Of a DNA stretch of 64,000 nt, positions 10,286 to 20,530 are shown in pieces (the stretch's first letter is position 1; the number at the start of each line of letters is the position of its first letter). The notes under the pieces were generated by a model, which made no database searches, was not told the origin of the DNA, and saw nothing but the letters and a program-made list of their open reading frames with translations. The stretch spans positions 27,715,652 through 27,779,651 of the forward strand of contig NC_049984.1 of the NCBI RefSeq assembly GCF_000003815.2. The letters are read 5' to 3'. This DNA is from Branchiostoma floridae. Lineage: Eukaryota; Chordata; Leptocardii; Amphioxiformes; Branchiostomatidae. Position numbers and translations under genes: made by a program.

Positions 10286-10483
10286 TTTCCTCCTATTAGT
10301 AATATTACAACAAGAAGTGGGTGATCAGGGTCAATGTTTAGCAATAGCTTTAGACAATGCTGACAGTTAGATGTGCAAAGGTTAGATGTGATACATTTGT
10401 AGGTCATTCAGTATGATATAACCAGCTGCTGACGAGCCAAGTGCCTGCCAAGCTGTACTGATACAGATAGTTAGTATTCATTT

Positions 10484-10691
10484 CCTGTAAATGCATTTAA
10501 GTTTGCGGGGATTTAATTTTGCGGTAGCGGGAAATGGACTTTTCGCGGTGGTTTTCATTTCGCGGTAGCACCATGCACTGTAGTCTCTTACTGTTATGGA
10601 AAAATGTTCGCGGTGGTTTTAAATTCGCGGTGAAGCGGCCGCCGCGAAAACCGCGAACATTAATCCACCGCGAACATTTCTGCATTTACAG
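10484..10691. mobile_element. 208-bp MITE with 9-bp target duplication
   Basis: TATTCATTT occurs at 10475-10483 and again at 10692-10700. The ends form an imperfect terminal inverted repeat (CTGTAAATGCA at left, its complement at right), extended inward by repeated GCGG(T) motifs on both arms. The non-coding foldback body and 8-9 bp duplication suggest a hAT-like non-autonomous element. It sits in the host gene's last intron. Confidence 0.85.
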
Positions 10692-10700
10692 TATTCATTT

Positions 10701-11210
10701 GGCTGTACTATCAGTCAAGGTTACCCACAAGCCATTGCCTCTTGCATCAAAAGACCACAGGTTCAGATCATGGTCCAGTCATCAGTGCCCTGACTCCTAA
10801 CTTTTACACTTAAGATAGGGGCTAAGCCAGATGTCCATGCCCCAAGGATGCCAGAGAAACCACAACACATACATGCACAAGGTGTGTGGTGACCTACCTT
10901 CAAGTTCCAAATGCACAGCATTGCATTAATAATAATATGAAATGATTTTGGGGAGTAACTTTTCCCCCTTTTTGAGAAGAAGTTACTTGTCTGTGTGTGT
11001 GCGTGTTGCCTGTGTGTTCTGGCTACATTTTAACTCTACAAGCCTAGGATGGCCTTATCATTGATAAAAGTCTGGGTGGATAGTTGGGAAGCCTTGGAAG
11101 CAATCAGTTAAAACAACACAGTCATAAATCAACTGTTACAGATAATTTTCTTCAGCCCATGGTTCACTGAAGTCCAATCCAGACTTAATAAATTGTAAAG
11201 AGTGTCGTAC
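10701..11210. other. intron sequence, nothing further recognised
   Basis: Intron of the minus-strand host gene between exons 11211-11308 and 9804-10082. No domain, repeat family or RNA gene seen. Confidence 0.5.
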
Positions 11211-11308
11211 CTTGAGCGCTGATATCTGTGTGACCCCTGACCCTCCTGCCTGTAGCCCTGATCTGCCTGCTCCAGCCTGTGTGTACTCTGTCGGTCTCAC
11301 CGATAAAC
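11211..11308 (-). CDS. internal exon of BLTP3-like gene (98 bp)
   Basis: Acceptor ...GATGTAG| before 11308 and donor CAAG|GTACG after 11211. Entering in phase 1 and leaving in phase 0, it reads LSVRPTEYTQAGAGRSG and GVTQISALK, and joins the neighbouring exons without a stop. It looks like a linker between the lipid-groove part and the coiled coil. The exon and its flank are the parent of the tandem array that follows in the genome (11309-12165). Confidence 0.65.
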
Positions 11309-12165
11309 CTACATCCGGCCGTGGGGAGGGCGCCAAACCTGTAACATACGCACATGCATGTTATCTGTTATGATATCTGTGTGCCTGTAGCCTGGTCTGC
11401 CTGTACCTGTAACATCCACACATAGTCATGTTATCTGTTGTGATATCTGTGTGCCTGTAGCCCTGGTCTGCCTGCACCAGCCTGTGTGTAGTCTGTCGGT
11501 CTCACTGATAAACCTACATCCGGCCGTGGGGAGGGCGACAAACCTGTAACGTACACACATGCATGTTATCTGTTATGACATCTGTGTGCCTGTAGCATTG
11601 GCCTACCTGCACCTGTAACATCCACACATACATGTTATCTGTTGTGATATCTGTGTGCCTGTAGCCTGGTCTGCCTGCACCAGCCTGTGTGTAGTCTGTC
11701 GGACTCACTGATAAACCTACAGACAGCACTGAGGAGGGCGCCAAACCTGTAACATACACACATGCATGTTATCTGTTGTGATATCTGTGTGCCTGTAGCC
11801 CTGGTCTGCCTGCACCAGCCTGTGTGTAGTCCGTTGGTCTCACTGATAAACCTACATCCGGCCGTGGGGAGGGCGCCAAACCTGTAACGTACAATCATGC
11901 ATGTTATCTGTTATGATATCTGTGTGCCTGTAGCCTGGTCTACCTGCACCAGCCTGTGTGTAGTCTGTCGGTCTCACTGATAAACCTACATCCGGCCGTG
12001 GGGAGGGCGCCAAACCTGCAACAATCACACATACATGTTATCTGTTGTGATATCTGTGTGCCTGTAGCTCTGGTCTGCCTGCACCAGCCTGTGTGTAGTC
12101 TGTCGGACTCACTGATGAACCTACATCCAGCCTTGGGGAGGGGGCCAAACCTGAAACATAGTTAC
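11309..12165. repeat. minisatellite derived from the 11211-11308 exon
   Basis: Including the functional exon there are six copies. The landmark acatccggccgtgggga (or variant) begins near 11311, 11516, 11719, 11854, 11988 and 12124, giving periods of about 135 bp for the later units and about 204 bp for the first two, which carry a 69-bp extra block. Each unit contains a degenerate version of the exon. Derived units lack the CAAG|GTACG donor, so they are probably not spliced. Confidence 0.85.
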
Positions 12166-12625
12166 CAACTATTCAATCTTTATCTAGATAAACAATCTTA
12201 GGTTTTATTCAGACTCAGACAGCTGGATGCATTTGGTAGATTACTTTTGGATGTTTGGAGTGACATCCATCACTCTACTTCAGCATCATTAGAATGAACT
12301 GGCATTACTTTCTAGTGACACTGAATGTGTGACTGTCTGTGATGGAGGTCACTTGAAATGTCTAGATGGGAACTCTGAACTTCATCCATTTGTAGATACG
12401 TGTAGAGATTGAATTGTCAACAACTAACATGTCATAATAATCATCTTTCTACATCATTCTGTGACATGTGCATGTCATGAAAACTACATTTCAAAAGATT
12501 ATGGTACTTGAACACACACAATGTACCTCATACTCAAACTCCTAGGCCAGCTGTTAAGGATGCTACTTTGCACCTAAAAACTTTTAAATACATCCATATT
12601 CTACAGAAGTCTCGGTATTACTTAC
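12166..12625. other. intron sequence, nothing recognised
   Basis: AT-rich intron of the host gene; no supported feature. Confidence 0.4.
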
Positions 12626-12734
12626 AGGTGAGATGGAATATTCCGTCCTCCCTCCGTACCACAGTGGCGCGGTCCACGTGGATGTCCAGAGGGACAGTCC
12701 CGGGAGAACCAGGGTTAAGGGGAGGGCCGTCGTC
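12626..12734 (-). CDS. internal exon of BLTP3-like gene (109 bp)
   Basis: Acceptor GTTACCAG| before 12734 and donor ACCT|GTAAGT after 12626. It reads from DDGPPLNPGSPGTVPLDIHV to REDGIFHLT. The pattern (DD..P...PG..PL.I.V......R..DG.F) resembles a repeat of the lipid-groove domain in UHRF1BP1/VPS13-type proteins. Enters in phase 0 and leaves in phase 1, matching both neighbours. Confidence 0.65.
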
Positions 12735-13011
12735 CTGGTAACGGGGGAATAGAGTTTACTTTGTGTCCATACAATTATGTAAACTTTGTGTCCATACAAT
12801 GTAGATGGGAAAGATACTTCATGTATAGGTATCTAATGATTAATATATGTGTGGTTAATAGTATTAGCTTTAAGGCTAAATTAGCTTATCTTATCTTAAA
12901 TTTTGTTCCCTAAGCTAGTGTCAGATAAGCACAGGTAGCTTCTACCTTTCATGGATTGTATCATGAATTACTTACTTTCTGGTATGATTTCTTACAGTAC
13001 GACATAACGTT

Positions 13012-13189
13012 NNNNNNNNNNNNNNNNNNNNNNNNNNNNNNNNNNNNNNNNNNNNNNNNNNNNNNNNNNNNNNNNNNNNNNNNNNNNNNNNNNNNNNNNN
13101 NNNNNNNNNNNNNNNNNNNNNNNNNNNNNNNNNNNNNNNNNNNNNNNNNNNNNNNNNNNNNNNNNNNNNNNNNNNNNNNNNNNNNNNNN
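13012..13189. other. assembly gap (178 N)
   Basis: Undetermined bases inside the large intron of the host gene. Confidence 1.
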
Positions 13190-13459
13190 AAGGCACAGAT
13201 CAGAGTTGTGCAAAATATTGACTCTTCGAATCAAGAAAAAACAGTAAAGGGGCAGGGCAGAAGTTTCTTGAAGTCTTACCCAGAACTCCTAAATCGAGCA
13301 AGCGGGAAACCCAAATCCACAGGTGAACAACATACAGTCAAAGTTCTCAAACAGACATACAATCAGACTGCTCACAGTGGGGTGTGTGGGAAATTGGTTG
13401 GAGCAAGGTGTTTACCTTATAACTGTTACATTATTCACTGATTAATCTGACACACTATT

Positions 13460-13796
13460 CAGGGTTCGAAATACTTTTTCTGCATACCTGCACTGGTGCA
13501 GGTAACATTGAAAATTACCTGCACCAGACAAATTTTACCTGCACCACTCTAGATTTAGGAAGTATGGATCATACTAGAATTGTTCGGGAACCATTGGTAT
13601 TTATACTTACTGGTGGTAAAAGTCAATGCAGCTAATAACAATCCACATACATGTATACCTACATCACAGGACATTTATGTTTAAAACCCTTTACATGGAC
13701 CAGTGCAGGTTAGGTGCAGGTAGACACCAGAAATACCTGCACAGCTCCAATTTTACCTGTACTAACCTGCATATGCAGGTGGTATTTCGAGCACTG
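13460..13796. mobile_element. hAT-like MITE, 337 bp
   Basis: Terminal inverted repeat CAGGGTTCGAAATAC at left and GTATTTCGAGCACTG at right. CAG...CTG ends are typical of hAT elements. The body is rich in tacctgcac / gtgcaggta motifs in both orientations. No exact 8-bp target duplication was found. Confidence 0.7.
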
Positions 13797-14395
13797 CTAT
13801 TGTTTGCTTCCTTCCATTTAACGTTGGGTAAACTTAAATTCAGAAATTCTGCAATGTGTCATTACAAAAGGCTATCAAAGGTGTCCATCAGCGACATGGC
13901 AAACAATATTTCATGAAAAAATTAGAAGTGAAGAAAGGTGAGTTGTATAAAATAAAACAGCAACAATTACATCTAGACAGACATCTAGAAAGAGTGATGA
14001 TTTACAAGACAATGTGTTTAAGAACAACCGTGTCTGTGCCATTTGGGACTTACCAAAGGTAGGAAAAGCTTGATCTGAGACAACAGAACAAGAGAGACGG
14101 ACGTGAAAGTGTAATAACAATGCAGTACATTGTCTTAAAACATCCACCAAAAAACAAACAAATTCTCATAAAAGTGTTGAACAATGAGGAACAAAAAAAG
14201 GACGAGAAAATCAATTCTCACAAAACCATGTACCACATGTTGAATATGTTCGGAAATCAGTTCAAATTGGATGAAATGGCAAAAGCAAAATCTAAAAGAT
14301 GACAGTATCATCCAGGTGTTGGAATGGCACCACAGGTTGTAGTACCGAGCAGAACGGCCTCCGCCCCTGGGGTGTAGCCAAAAACGTTAACTCAC
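13797..14395. other. intron sequence, nothing recognised
   Basis: A-rich, low-complexity frames only. Confidence 0.4.
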
Positions 14396-14652
14396 CACAA
14401 GGCTTAACTGCGAATCGACGAAATCCACTCTCATCGGCATGGGGGTGGTGAGAATCTCATCCTCGATCAGGCTCGCAACCCCTGTCAGCGTCGACATGGT
14501 AACGACCCCGGCCGCGCCCTGCAGCTGCAGTTCCAGGTGACCCAGCTTGGGGGCGTTGGGAGAGTACCGCGCTGCATGCGGCCCGCTCTCCAGGCGAGCC
14601 GAGACGTGCGGAAAGGCGTCCGTCGGAGGCGGTAGGGGCACGTCTTTCTTTC
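14396..14652 (-). CDS. internal exon of BLTP3-like gene (257 bp)
   Basis: Acceptor CATTGCAG| before 14652 and donor CTTGTG|GTGAGT after 14396. About 85 codons including YSPNAPKLGHLELQLQG, then TMSTLTGVASLIEDEI and PMPMRVDFVDSQLSLV. The sequence (PKLGHLEL.L.G....M..L.G...L.EDE......PM.V.V.D...L) is the pattern I associate with lipid-groove repeats of BLTP3/UHRF1BP1 proteins. It leaves in phase 0, matching exon 12626-12734. More 5' exons must lie outside or in unrecognised sequence. Confidence 0.65.
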
Positions 14653-16597
14653 CTGCAATGGGACGTTACAAAAACCATCAACTTCATAATCCTGGTGTTC
14701 TAAAAAGCTCATAGTTGAAACTTAGCGCCAAAGCAAACCCCAAAAACTGTCAAGTCAGTCTAAGTGACTGTTGCTTTTTTTCACTTTTCACAAGAGTTTT
14801 ACCCTGGCAGGCAACCTCAGATATATTTCTGTTGACAATTGCTGTGTTCAGCTGGTAGCTCAACATATCTTTCTTTCTGGTGGCGTCTACTGTCTACTTG
14901 TCTTTTCAGTATTTACTAAGGATTCTTAACTCTCTGAGCTTTACATTTTTGCAAAATGCTAAAATAAACAAAAATAAAAGATGACCTGGTAAAATACAAT
15001 TTTATGAATCGAAAAAGTCATGCATTCCTGAAAACAAAGAAATCAAATTAGTATTAATTAAGAAAAAAAGGAATAATTGACAAAGTAAACGACTGAAAAG
15101 AACAAAGGATTGTGGGTAACAGGAACCAGAGAGCCCCTGACCGGGAATGATGGGACGGATCTGAGAAAAGGGAAAAGAAACGAGGGATCAAAATGAAGCG
15201 ACACACTTTAAACCCTAAATCTACAGGAGAACAGTAGGCTGGATGAACGCTAACATATGCGGCATGCAGTTACTGTAGCGCAGTTCTGANNNNNNNNNNN
15301 NNNNNNNNNNNNNNNNNNNNNNNNNNNNNNNNNNNNNNNNNNNNNNNNNNNNNNNNNNNNNNNNNNNNNNNNNNNNNNNNNNNNNNNNNACAAGCGCCGC
15401 CAGAAAATAGTGCGACCGTAAAGAAAGCGTCTAATGAATATGTATCTCGTCATATTTGACTACAATGTTTATTCAAGACTGTTTGATTCTAGTGTGTGTA
15501 AATTTTGACGGTGTTACTTGTACGCAAGTCTTTCATTTGACGGTTAGCGATGTTCCAGATGTTTACGCGCATTGATACAAAAGAGGTGCTTCTGTTCTGT
15601 GTGGAATTTAGTCAGTGCAGGGCTGCCATTGTGAGGTGAGGTTGGAAATGTTGGATCAGACCTTGTTATCGTATTTTACCCTTATTTTTTGCTTTGAAAA
15701 GCTTTGCAGGTTACTTGTAGTTGTTCATAAGGACATTTTAGGTTTGAAATTGCAAACAAACATTGCTAGTGAGGAAAAAATCGATCTTTTATATGCGGGC
15801 CATGGCGGCCTTAACCTAACGTGGGGGGAATTTTCTGGCATTGAAACTGAATGGAAAATAATGATTTTGCCGGAGTTCTCTGCATAATTTGTCGGCGTAT
15901 TGAAATTATTGTTACTTTTTTGTGTGGTGCCTGGACAACACTTCTGTGATTTCCTTGAGTGTGAAGTTGGTTCTTGTTACCGAGTTCTGTTGTCAGAGAA
16001 CAAAGGACGGGGATGGCGTGGTCGGGTCACACGGGTTCTTTGTGTTCGACGTTCACTGGATTATGTAAAACGTCTTCTCAGTGCAAGGCCAACTGTTGAG
16101 TATATGGGAGGATATTGGTAGCTGAGGCGGTATTTTGCATGGGTTGAAATGAAAATTATGTGACTCACAGCTTTGTACGTAGCTTTGTTGTACGTTCTGC
16201 CCTTTGTCATTCCTATAATTGTATGCTCTGAACAGTGGTATGCCAAGCTTTCATTTTGCTGAAAGCTTCTTGGAGTAACCATGTGTGCATGTGCAATTAT
16301 TCTGCTCATGTCACAACTGTTAACATCTTGAGATGTTTCAAATTATTCGTCCATTCTTGTTACACTATCTCATCCCTAAATGTTGTGCAATGTGTTTCTT
16401 TCCCACAGGTCCCTAGAGGTGTACAGCAAGGTACATGGGTCTGGTGCAGACTGGTGGTGTCTGAAGTGTGGAAATCATCAGTGTCTACAGCAGGATGCTG
16501 AGACAAAACTACCTGCCCCTTGATGAGAAAAGTAGCTGTGTCTTCCATACACCCAGATATAAACATAGGTGACAGAGCAAAACTATTGGCTATGGCC
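14653..16597. other. no gene recognised; gap 15290-15389 and repeat fragment 15390-15437
   Basis: No exon-like frame with a domain. After the 100-N gap, 15390-15437 (acaagcgccgccagaaaata and following) matches the ends of two longer repeats at 27471-27672 and 56385-56722. The remainder is AT-rich. Confidence 0.5.
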
Positions 16598-16740
16598 GAA
16601 CATCCAGTTCACTCGGGGTGGGTGGGTCAGGTCTTAAAATATTACAGCTGTCAAGCCTCTTGGAAACCCAGACTTCGGGGACTGTGCCTCTGGTACAGTG
16701 GGGGCTTGTTCAGCTAAGTTAGATGGGTTTGCTGGATGTC
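16598..16740. mobile_element. small MITE, copy 1 (second copy 28744-28881)
   Basis: About 140 bp with ends GAACATCCAG and CTGGATGTC in inverted orientation and an internal block gaaacccagacttcggggac shared with 28744-28881. Non-coding. Confidence 0.75.
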
Positions 16741-17405
16741 AAGGCCACAAATAATGTTTCGTTCCTTTTGCTCTTGTTCCTGATGGTACTTCAGCCCAGC
16801 ATAGAGGCAATGCTGTTAAACTCCTGCTAATGTGTCTGTTCTGCACTTGTTTTTTCCTCGTACGCCTCGCTGGCAGCAGCCACATTCTTTTGCAGTGTGG
16901 TCTGATCAGGGTCTGGGATATCAAGCAGACCAAATATGGGTTAGACAGTAGTAACACCATACCTGTCCTTTCCCCACTGCAAAGATTTGGAGGTCACAGG
17001 CCCTTTATACAATAAGTCTGTGACAATGTGTGTGCATGGTGTGTTTATTATTCTTTCAAAGATTTCTCCAAACTTTGAGGTTGTGAGACGTCCTTTCAAA
17101 GCTGTCCCAGTTGTCTGGTTCAATGACTTGCAAGTGCAGAATTAGAGGCGATCTGTTGAATAAGAAGAAGAATGATGAGATGAATGTTGCAAGCAATTAA
17201 CCTGCAAATACCTTTTCATTTCTATTCCAATGCTGATATGGTTTAACTTTACAGCTCTGATATAGGTCATGTTGTCATATGGGGAAAATGATAACGCATA
17301 CAAAGATAAAAATGGTCTTTATTTGACCCTCATATCCTGTGAGGAATGATGAGATTGACAGTGACACAGTTCATAACTTTATTTTGAATATAAAAATTTA
17401 TTCTT

Positions 17406-18163
17406 TCAACGCTTTCCCGTGTGCATGCGTGCATTGCGCCTCCTTCCGACGTAAACGACCTCGACATCGGACTCCGTGCCGGAGTGGGCCTGCTCGTCCT
17501 CCGGTGCCATGTCATGCTTGGGCTGTTCGTCATCTGACCCCGTGTCCGTGTCGGGGTGGGCCTGTGGTACGGTGTCGGAGGTGGCGGGGTACCTCGCGCC
17601 TCTGGTGGTGGTGGAGGGTGTGGCGGGGTCTATGGCGCCCCTTTTGAAGATAAAAGAAGGAAATAATATACTTAACGTAAAAGCTGTTGCAAATTTTAAC
17701 AATGCACACAGAAGCGATGTAAAAGGTAGAACTAACTGATACGAGATACACAAAAACATAACAGAATAAAGATGAAAACTCATGGAACAGGGTGTCCAGG
17801 GCGCACCACGCCATAAACCGCACCCACTCCTCGGGGGGTGTTTCTACCACATGCTGCATAACGTGCAAACGACGTCTGGTGTTTTCCCTATATGAAGATA
17901 CATGATTATAAGTTAAGGAGGTGTTTTTAACAACGGTTGGAAAATGTACAGAGCTATCTCAGCATGATGTTTAAGAGTACATCTTTAAAACGGTATCAAA
18001 CGAATCGTATTTACGACAAAAAGAAAAAAAAGAGTGAAAACTCACCGTTCTGGCCTATAAGAATGTGGACGAGGTCCCCACATGCCCTCCCCCCGGTATA
18101 GCCGGTCATTCTCTGGTCATGAAGGATCCGCATAAGCGGCGCCCTGTCCGATTGCTTTTTTAA
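17406..18163 (-). pseudogene. exon-like fragments of an unrecognised minus-strand gene
   Basis: Three splice-bounded frames: 18046-18163 (contains MRILHDQRMTGYTGGRACGD, donor GAACG|GTGAGT), about 17770-17887 (HVMQHVVETPPEEWVRFMAW), and 17406-17641 (acidic C terminus ending RRRNARMHTGKR and a stop). They look protein-like, but the phases I derive do not chain (118-bp first exon), so the unit is either broken or missing an exon. I do not recognise the family. Position among transposon remnants suggests an element-borne gene. Confidence 0.4.
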
Positions 18164-18325
18164 CTGTATTTGTAACAGCTGTATTCCTATTATACAACAA
18201 ATAAGACGAACATTTATTAAACTGAGCGCACGGGTCGTCATCGAAGAAAAATTGAATTAGTTTTGGCAAAACAGTTTCGACAGTCGTACACGATAATGCA
18301 GCGGTAACAAAAATAACAGCGGTAA

Positions 18326-18972
18326 CTAAACATAGAATCCGTGAAACACATGGCGAAACAGCTTTGACTTAGCATGAGAATGATCTTGATGCTTGCATTT
18401 GTAATTGGAAATGATACTTAAAGAGTAAGTATGCATTGAGGATAGCCAAGCTGAATATATGAAAGAACGCTTTCTTACGCCATTTGAGGGTGCGTCAGGG
18501 AAGCTGAGATACGAGACCATCTGATCCGACGAATCGACCGCTCCCATGTACCTGTTGTAGTTGTGTACACACTCCAGTTTAATAATCTCCACCCTGTCAC
18601 AGTTTCGTTTGCCAGTGCCAACGATCTTTGCACTGTGGGTAGTTGACAGCATTTTCACGTCACGTCTGTCCTTGTACTTCAGGGCAAGGATGGGTCCGTA
18701 AGCCATGCAAAACCTCTCTTTCAGGTGTGGATAGCTTGGCATCCTTGAACTCTTGAGGGAAGGCCCTTGCGGTTTCGCACTGTTCTGCAGGCATTGGTGC
18801 CTGCATCAATCAGATCTAGGTACAACTGTGGGGAAGATAAGTAGTTGTCAGTAGTTGTTAGCATGTAGATGTTACTGACCTGCTCATGTTCAAGTTGGAC
18901 AGTCGATGTAGTAGTCGCGGCTGTGGCCGTTACTGTCCATTTCATTGTCTGCGGACAGCAGGCGGGTAGCAA
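18326..18972 (-). pseudogene. piggyBac-like transposase remnant
   Basis: The frame at 18721-18972 holds TTDNYLSSPQLYLDLIDAGT and TVRNRKGLPS, and the frame at 18326-18742 holds DRRDVKMLSTTHSA and CVHNYNRYMGAVDSSDQM. These are the conserved DNfYtSp, TvR.NRkglP, D.R.V.mLST and YN.yMgGVDrsDqm blocks of the piggyBac DDE domain. The next conserved block (KWRKKAFFHIFSLAILNAY) is only in another frame near 18470, so there is at least one frameshift after VDSSDQM, plus a frame change between the two segments. Not functional. Confidence 0.85.
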
Positions 18973-19021
18973 ATGAGGGTAGCTGCCTCATAATCATAAC
19001 ATGAAAATACTGAACAACAGA

Positions 19022-19351
19022 CTATGTATGCCAGTACAGCGTGACGGCAAGTCTTTTTTTCTGCTGAAATGGCGTCGCGCATCCGAGTGCTCTTTCTCTC
19101 AATTGTCGGTCGCAGTTCGTCAAGTAGACGTTCAAAAGTGCCCTACGTAGCCGAAATCGGCTGTACCAATCCTGGTCACAGAATGTAGGCAGGGCAACAA
19201 TGTCCCACCAGTGGCTGCTTTCCCAGATCTCGCGACCAACAAAACATGCCTCAATGATCGCAACGCCAGCCAGAAATAGAATACTGGGTTTACTTTGACA
19301 ACTGTATGCGTCCTGTACGGCGTCTTCTCTGTCAGCACAGCATTCTCGCAT
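19022..19351 (-). pseudogene. PIF/Harbinger-like transposase N-terminal fragment
   Basis: Within the frame, HWWDIVALPTFCDQDWYSRF followed by RLRRALLNVYL and an aliphatic stretch ending RLAVTLYW matches the helical region upstream of the DDE_Tnp_4 domain in HARBI1-like proteins (WW..V....F.D.DW..NFR......L). The DDE core is absent; piggyBac sequence lies next on the same strand. Probably a truncated, decayed copy. Confidence 0.6.
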
Positions 19352-20107
19352 GCTAAAATCGCTGCTGGTTGAAGAAGGAGTGCGATAATAACGACAAAAA
19401 CATCATATACATCTGCTGCATGAACAGCAGCATGTTTTCTCCCGCCACGTTTTCACACATCCTGTCGTTGACTTGCACAACGACTGTGTAATGTATACAG
19501 TTCTGGCAAACAATGTCATGCGCACAGTAGCTTGTAATTTGACATTTAACCAGCTAGTCTTTTGAACAGGGTAGCCCCCAAGTCGGACATCATCCGCACT
19601 CGGCACTTCCGACATGGACATCGTTAAGGTTTTGCCTGATGGTACTTTTTGCCACATAAATCACAGCCCACACTGCCATCACAAATCTTCAGTGCATGGA
19701 CTTGCCCAAACAGGGCACATGACTGTGCCTTGTGCTGGTTGGCTACTGTTATAAAGTGAGGTAGCCTGGTATCATTACAAGAACATGATCATGAACATTC
19801 AAGCCCATTGCAAGAAAGGAGTGGGAACAGTTTCCTGGCTCCTTAAAATGTTGTGAATATTGTACACATACCTTTTTTGCGTTTGCTCGTATGGTACTTT
19901 CTCTGTCGTCCATTCGTGGCGATCCTTTTTTCTACGTATTTTCTTGTGCTCTTGTCATCCACCAATGGAAACAACTGCAGTACCTTTTTTCGCAGCTTGT
20001 GTTATGAGAGGACGTCTCCTTAGAGAGGATCGGGGTTGTCTGATTGTTCACTGGTATATAAATGAAGTATACAGAAAATCGGATCTTTTGCTTTATTGAC
20101 TTCAGCC
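19352..20107. other. no gene recognised
   Basis: A Cys-rich minus-strand phrase (CDGSVGCDLCGKKYHQAKP, near 19640) resembles a zinc-binding tail but a stop follows at once. Nothing else supported. Confidence 0.35.
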
Positions 20108-20530
20108 CTATTTCGTAATATGTTCTTTACTTGTTTTTGCCCTCTTGGGAGACTGCAAAGACAACTCGCCTTTGCCACTCCCCCCCACAGCCTGTGTGAC
20201 TGTGGCACAAATCTTTGTAGGGCCAGCAAGAGGATTGTTCTTTTTCTCATCAGAAAACATTTTGAGTTTACTTGGATTTCTCCTCACATATGGTGTTGCA
20301 TATCTCCTCCTGTCATTGCCATGTGGCATTCTGACAACAGGCACAGGTTCGCCTACAAAACGATACTGTGGGAACACTTTTGGCAAATTCAGCCTTTTCT
20401 CAGACTTTAGTACGACGTCCCTATTACCAATATATACACTGAGTCTTTGTAGGGGTGTTTTTTTTTTTTGTTGATTGGACATATTCCCAAGAACCCATGC
20501 AATCAACATGGGCATCCTTGCATTGTACAT
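20108..20530 (-). CDS. hypothetical basic protein frame (140 codons)
   Basis: Open frame with Lys/Arg-rich composition (for example RRRYATPYVRRNPSKLKMFS). No domain recognised, no clear splice signals at its ends, and it lies between transposon remnants. It may be part of an element's DNA-binding protein or a chance frame. Confidence 0.25.
   Translation of the reverse strand: MYNARMPMLIAWVLGNMSNQQKKKTPLQRLSVYIGNRDVVLKSEKRLNLPKVFPQYRFVGEPVPVVRMPHGNDRRRYATPYVRRNPSKLKMFSDEKKNNPLAGPTKICATVTQAVGGSGKGELSLQSPKRAKTSKEHITK

Noticed and set aside
12956..13441. 161-codon plus-strand frame
   Set aside because: Half of it is the N gap at 13012-13189.
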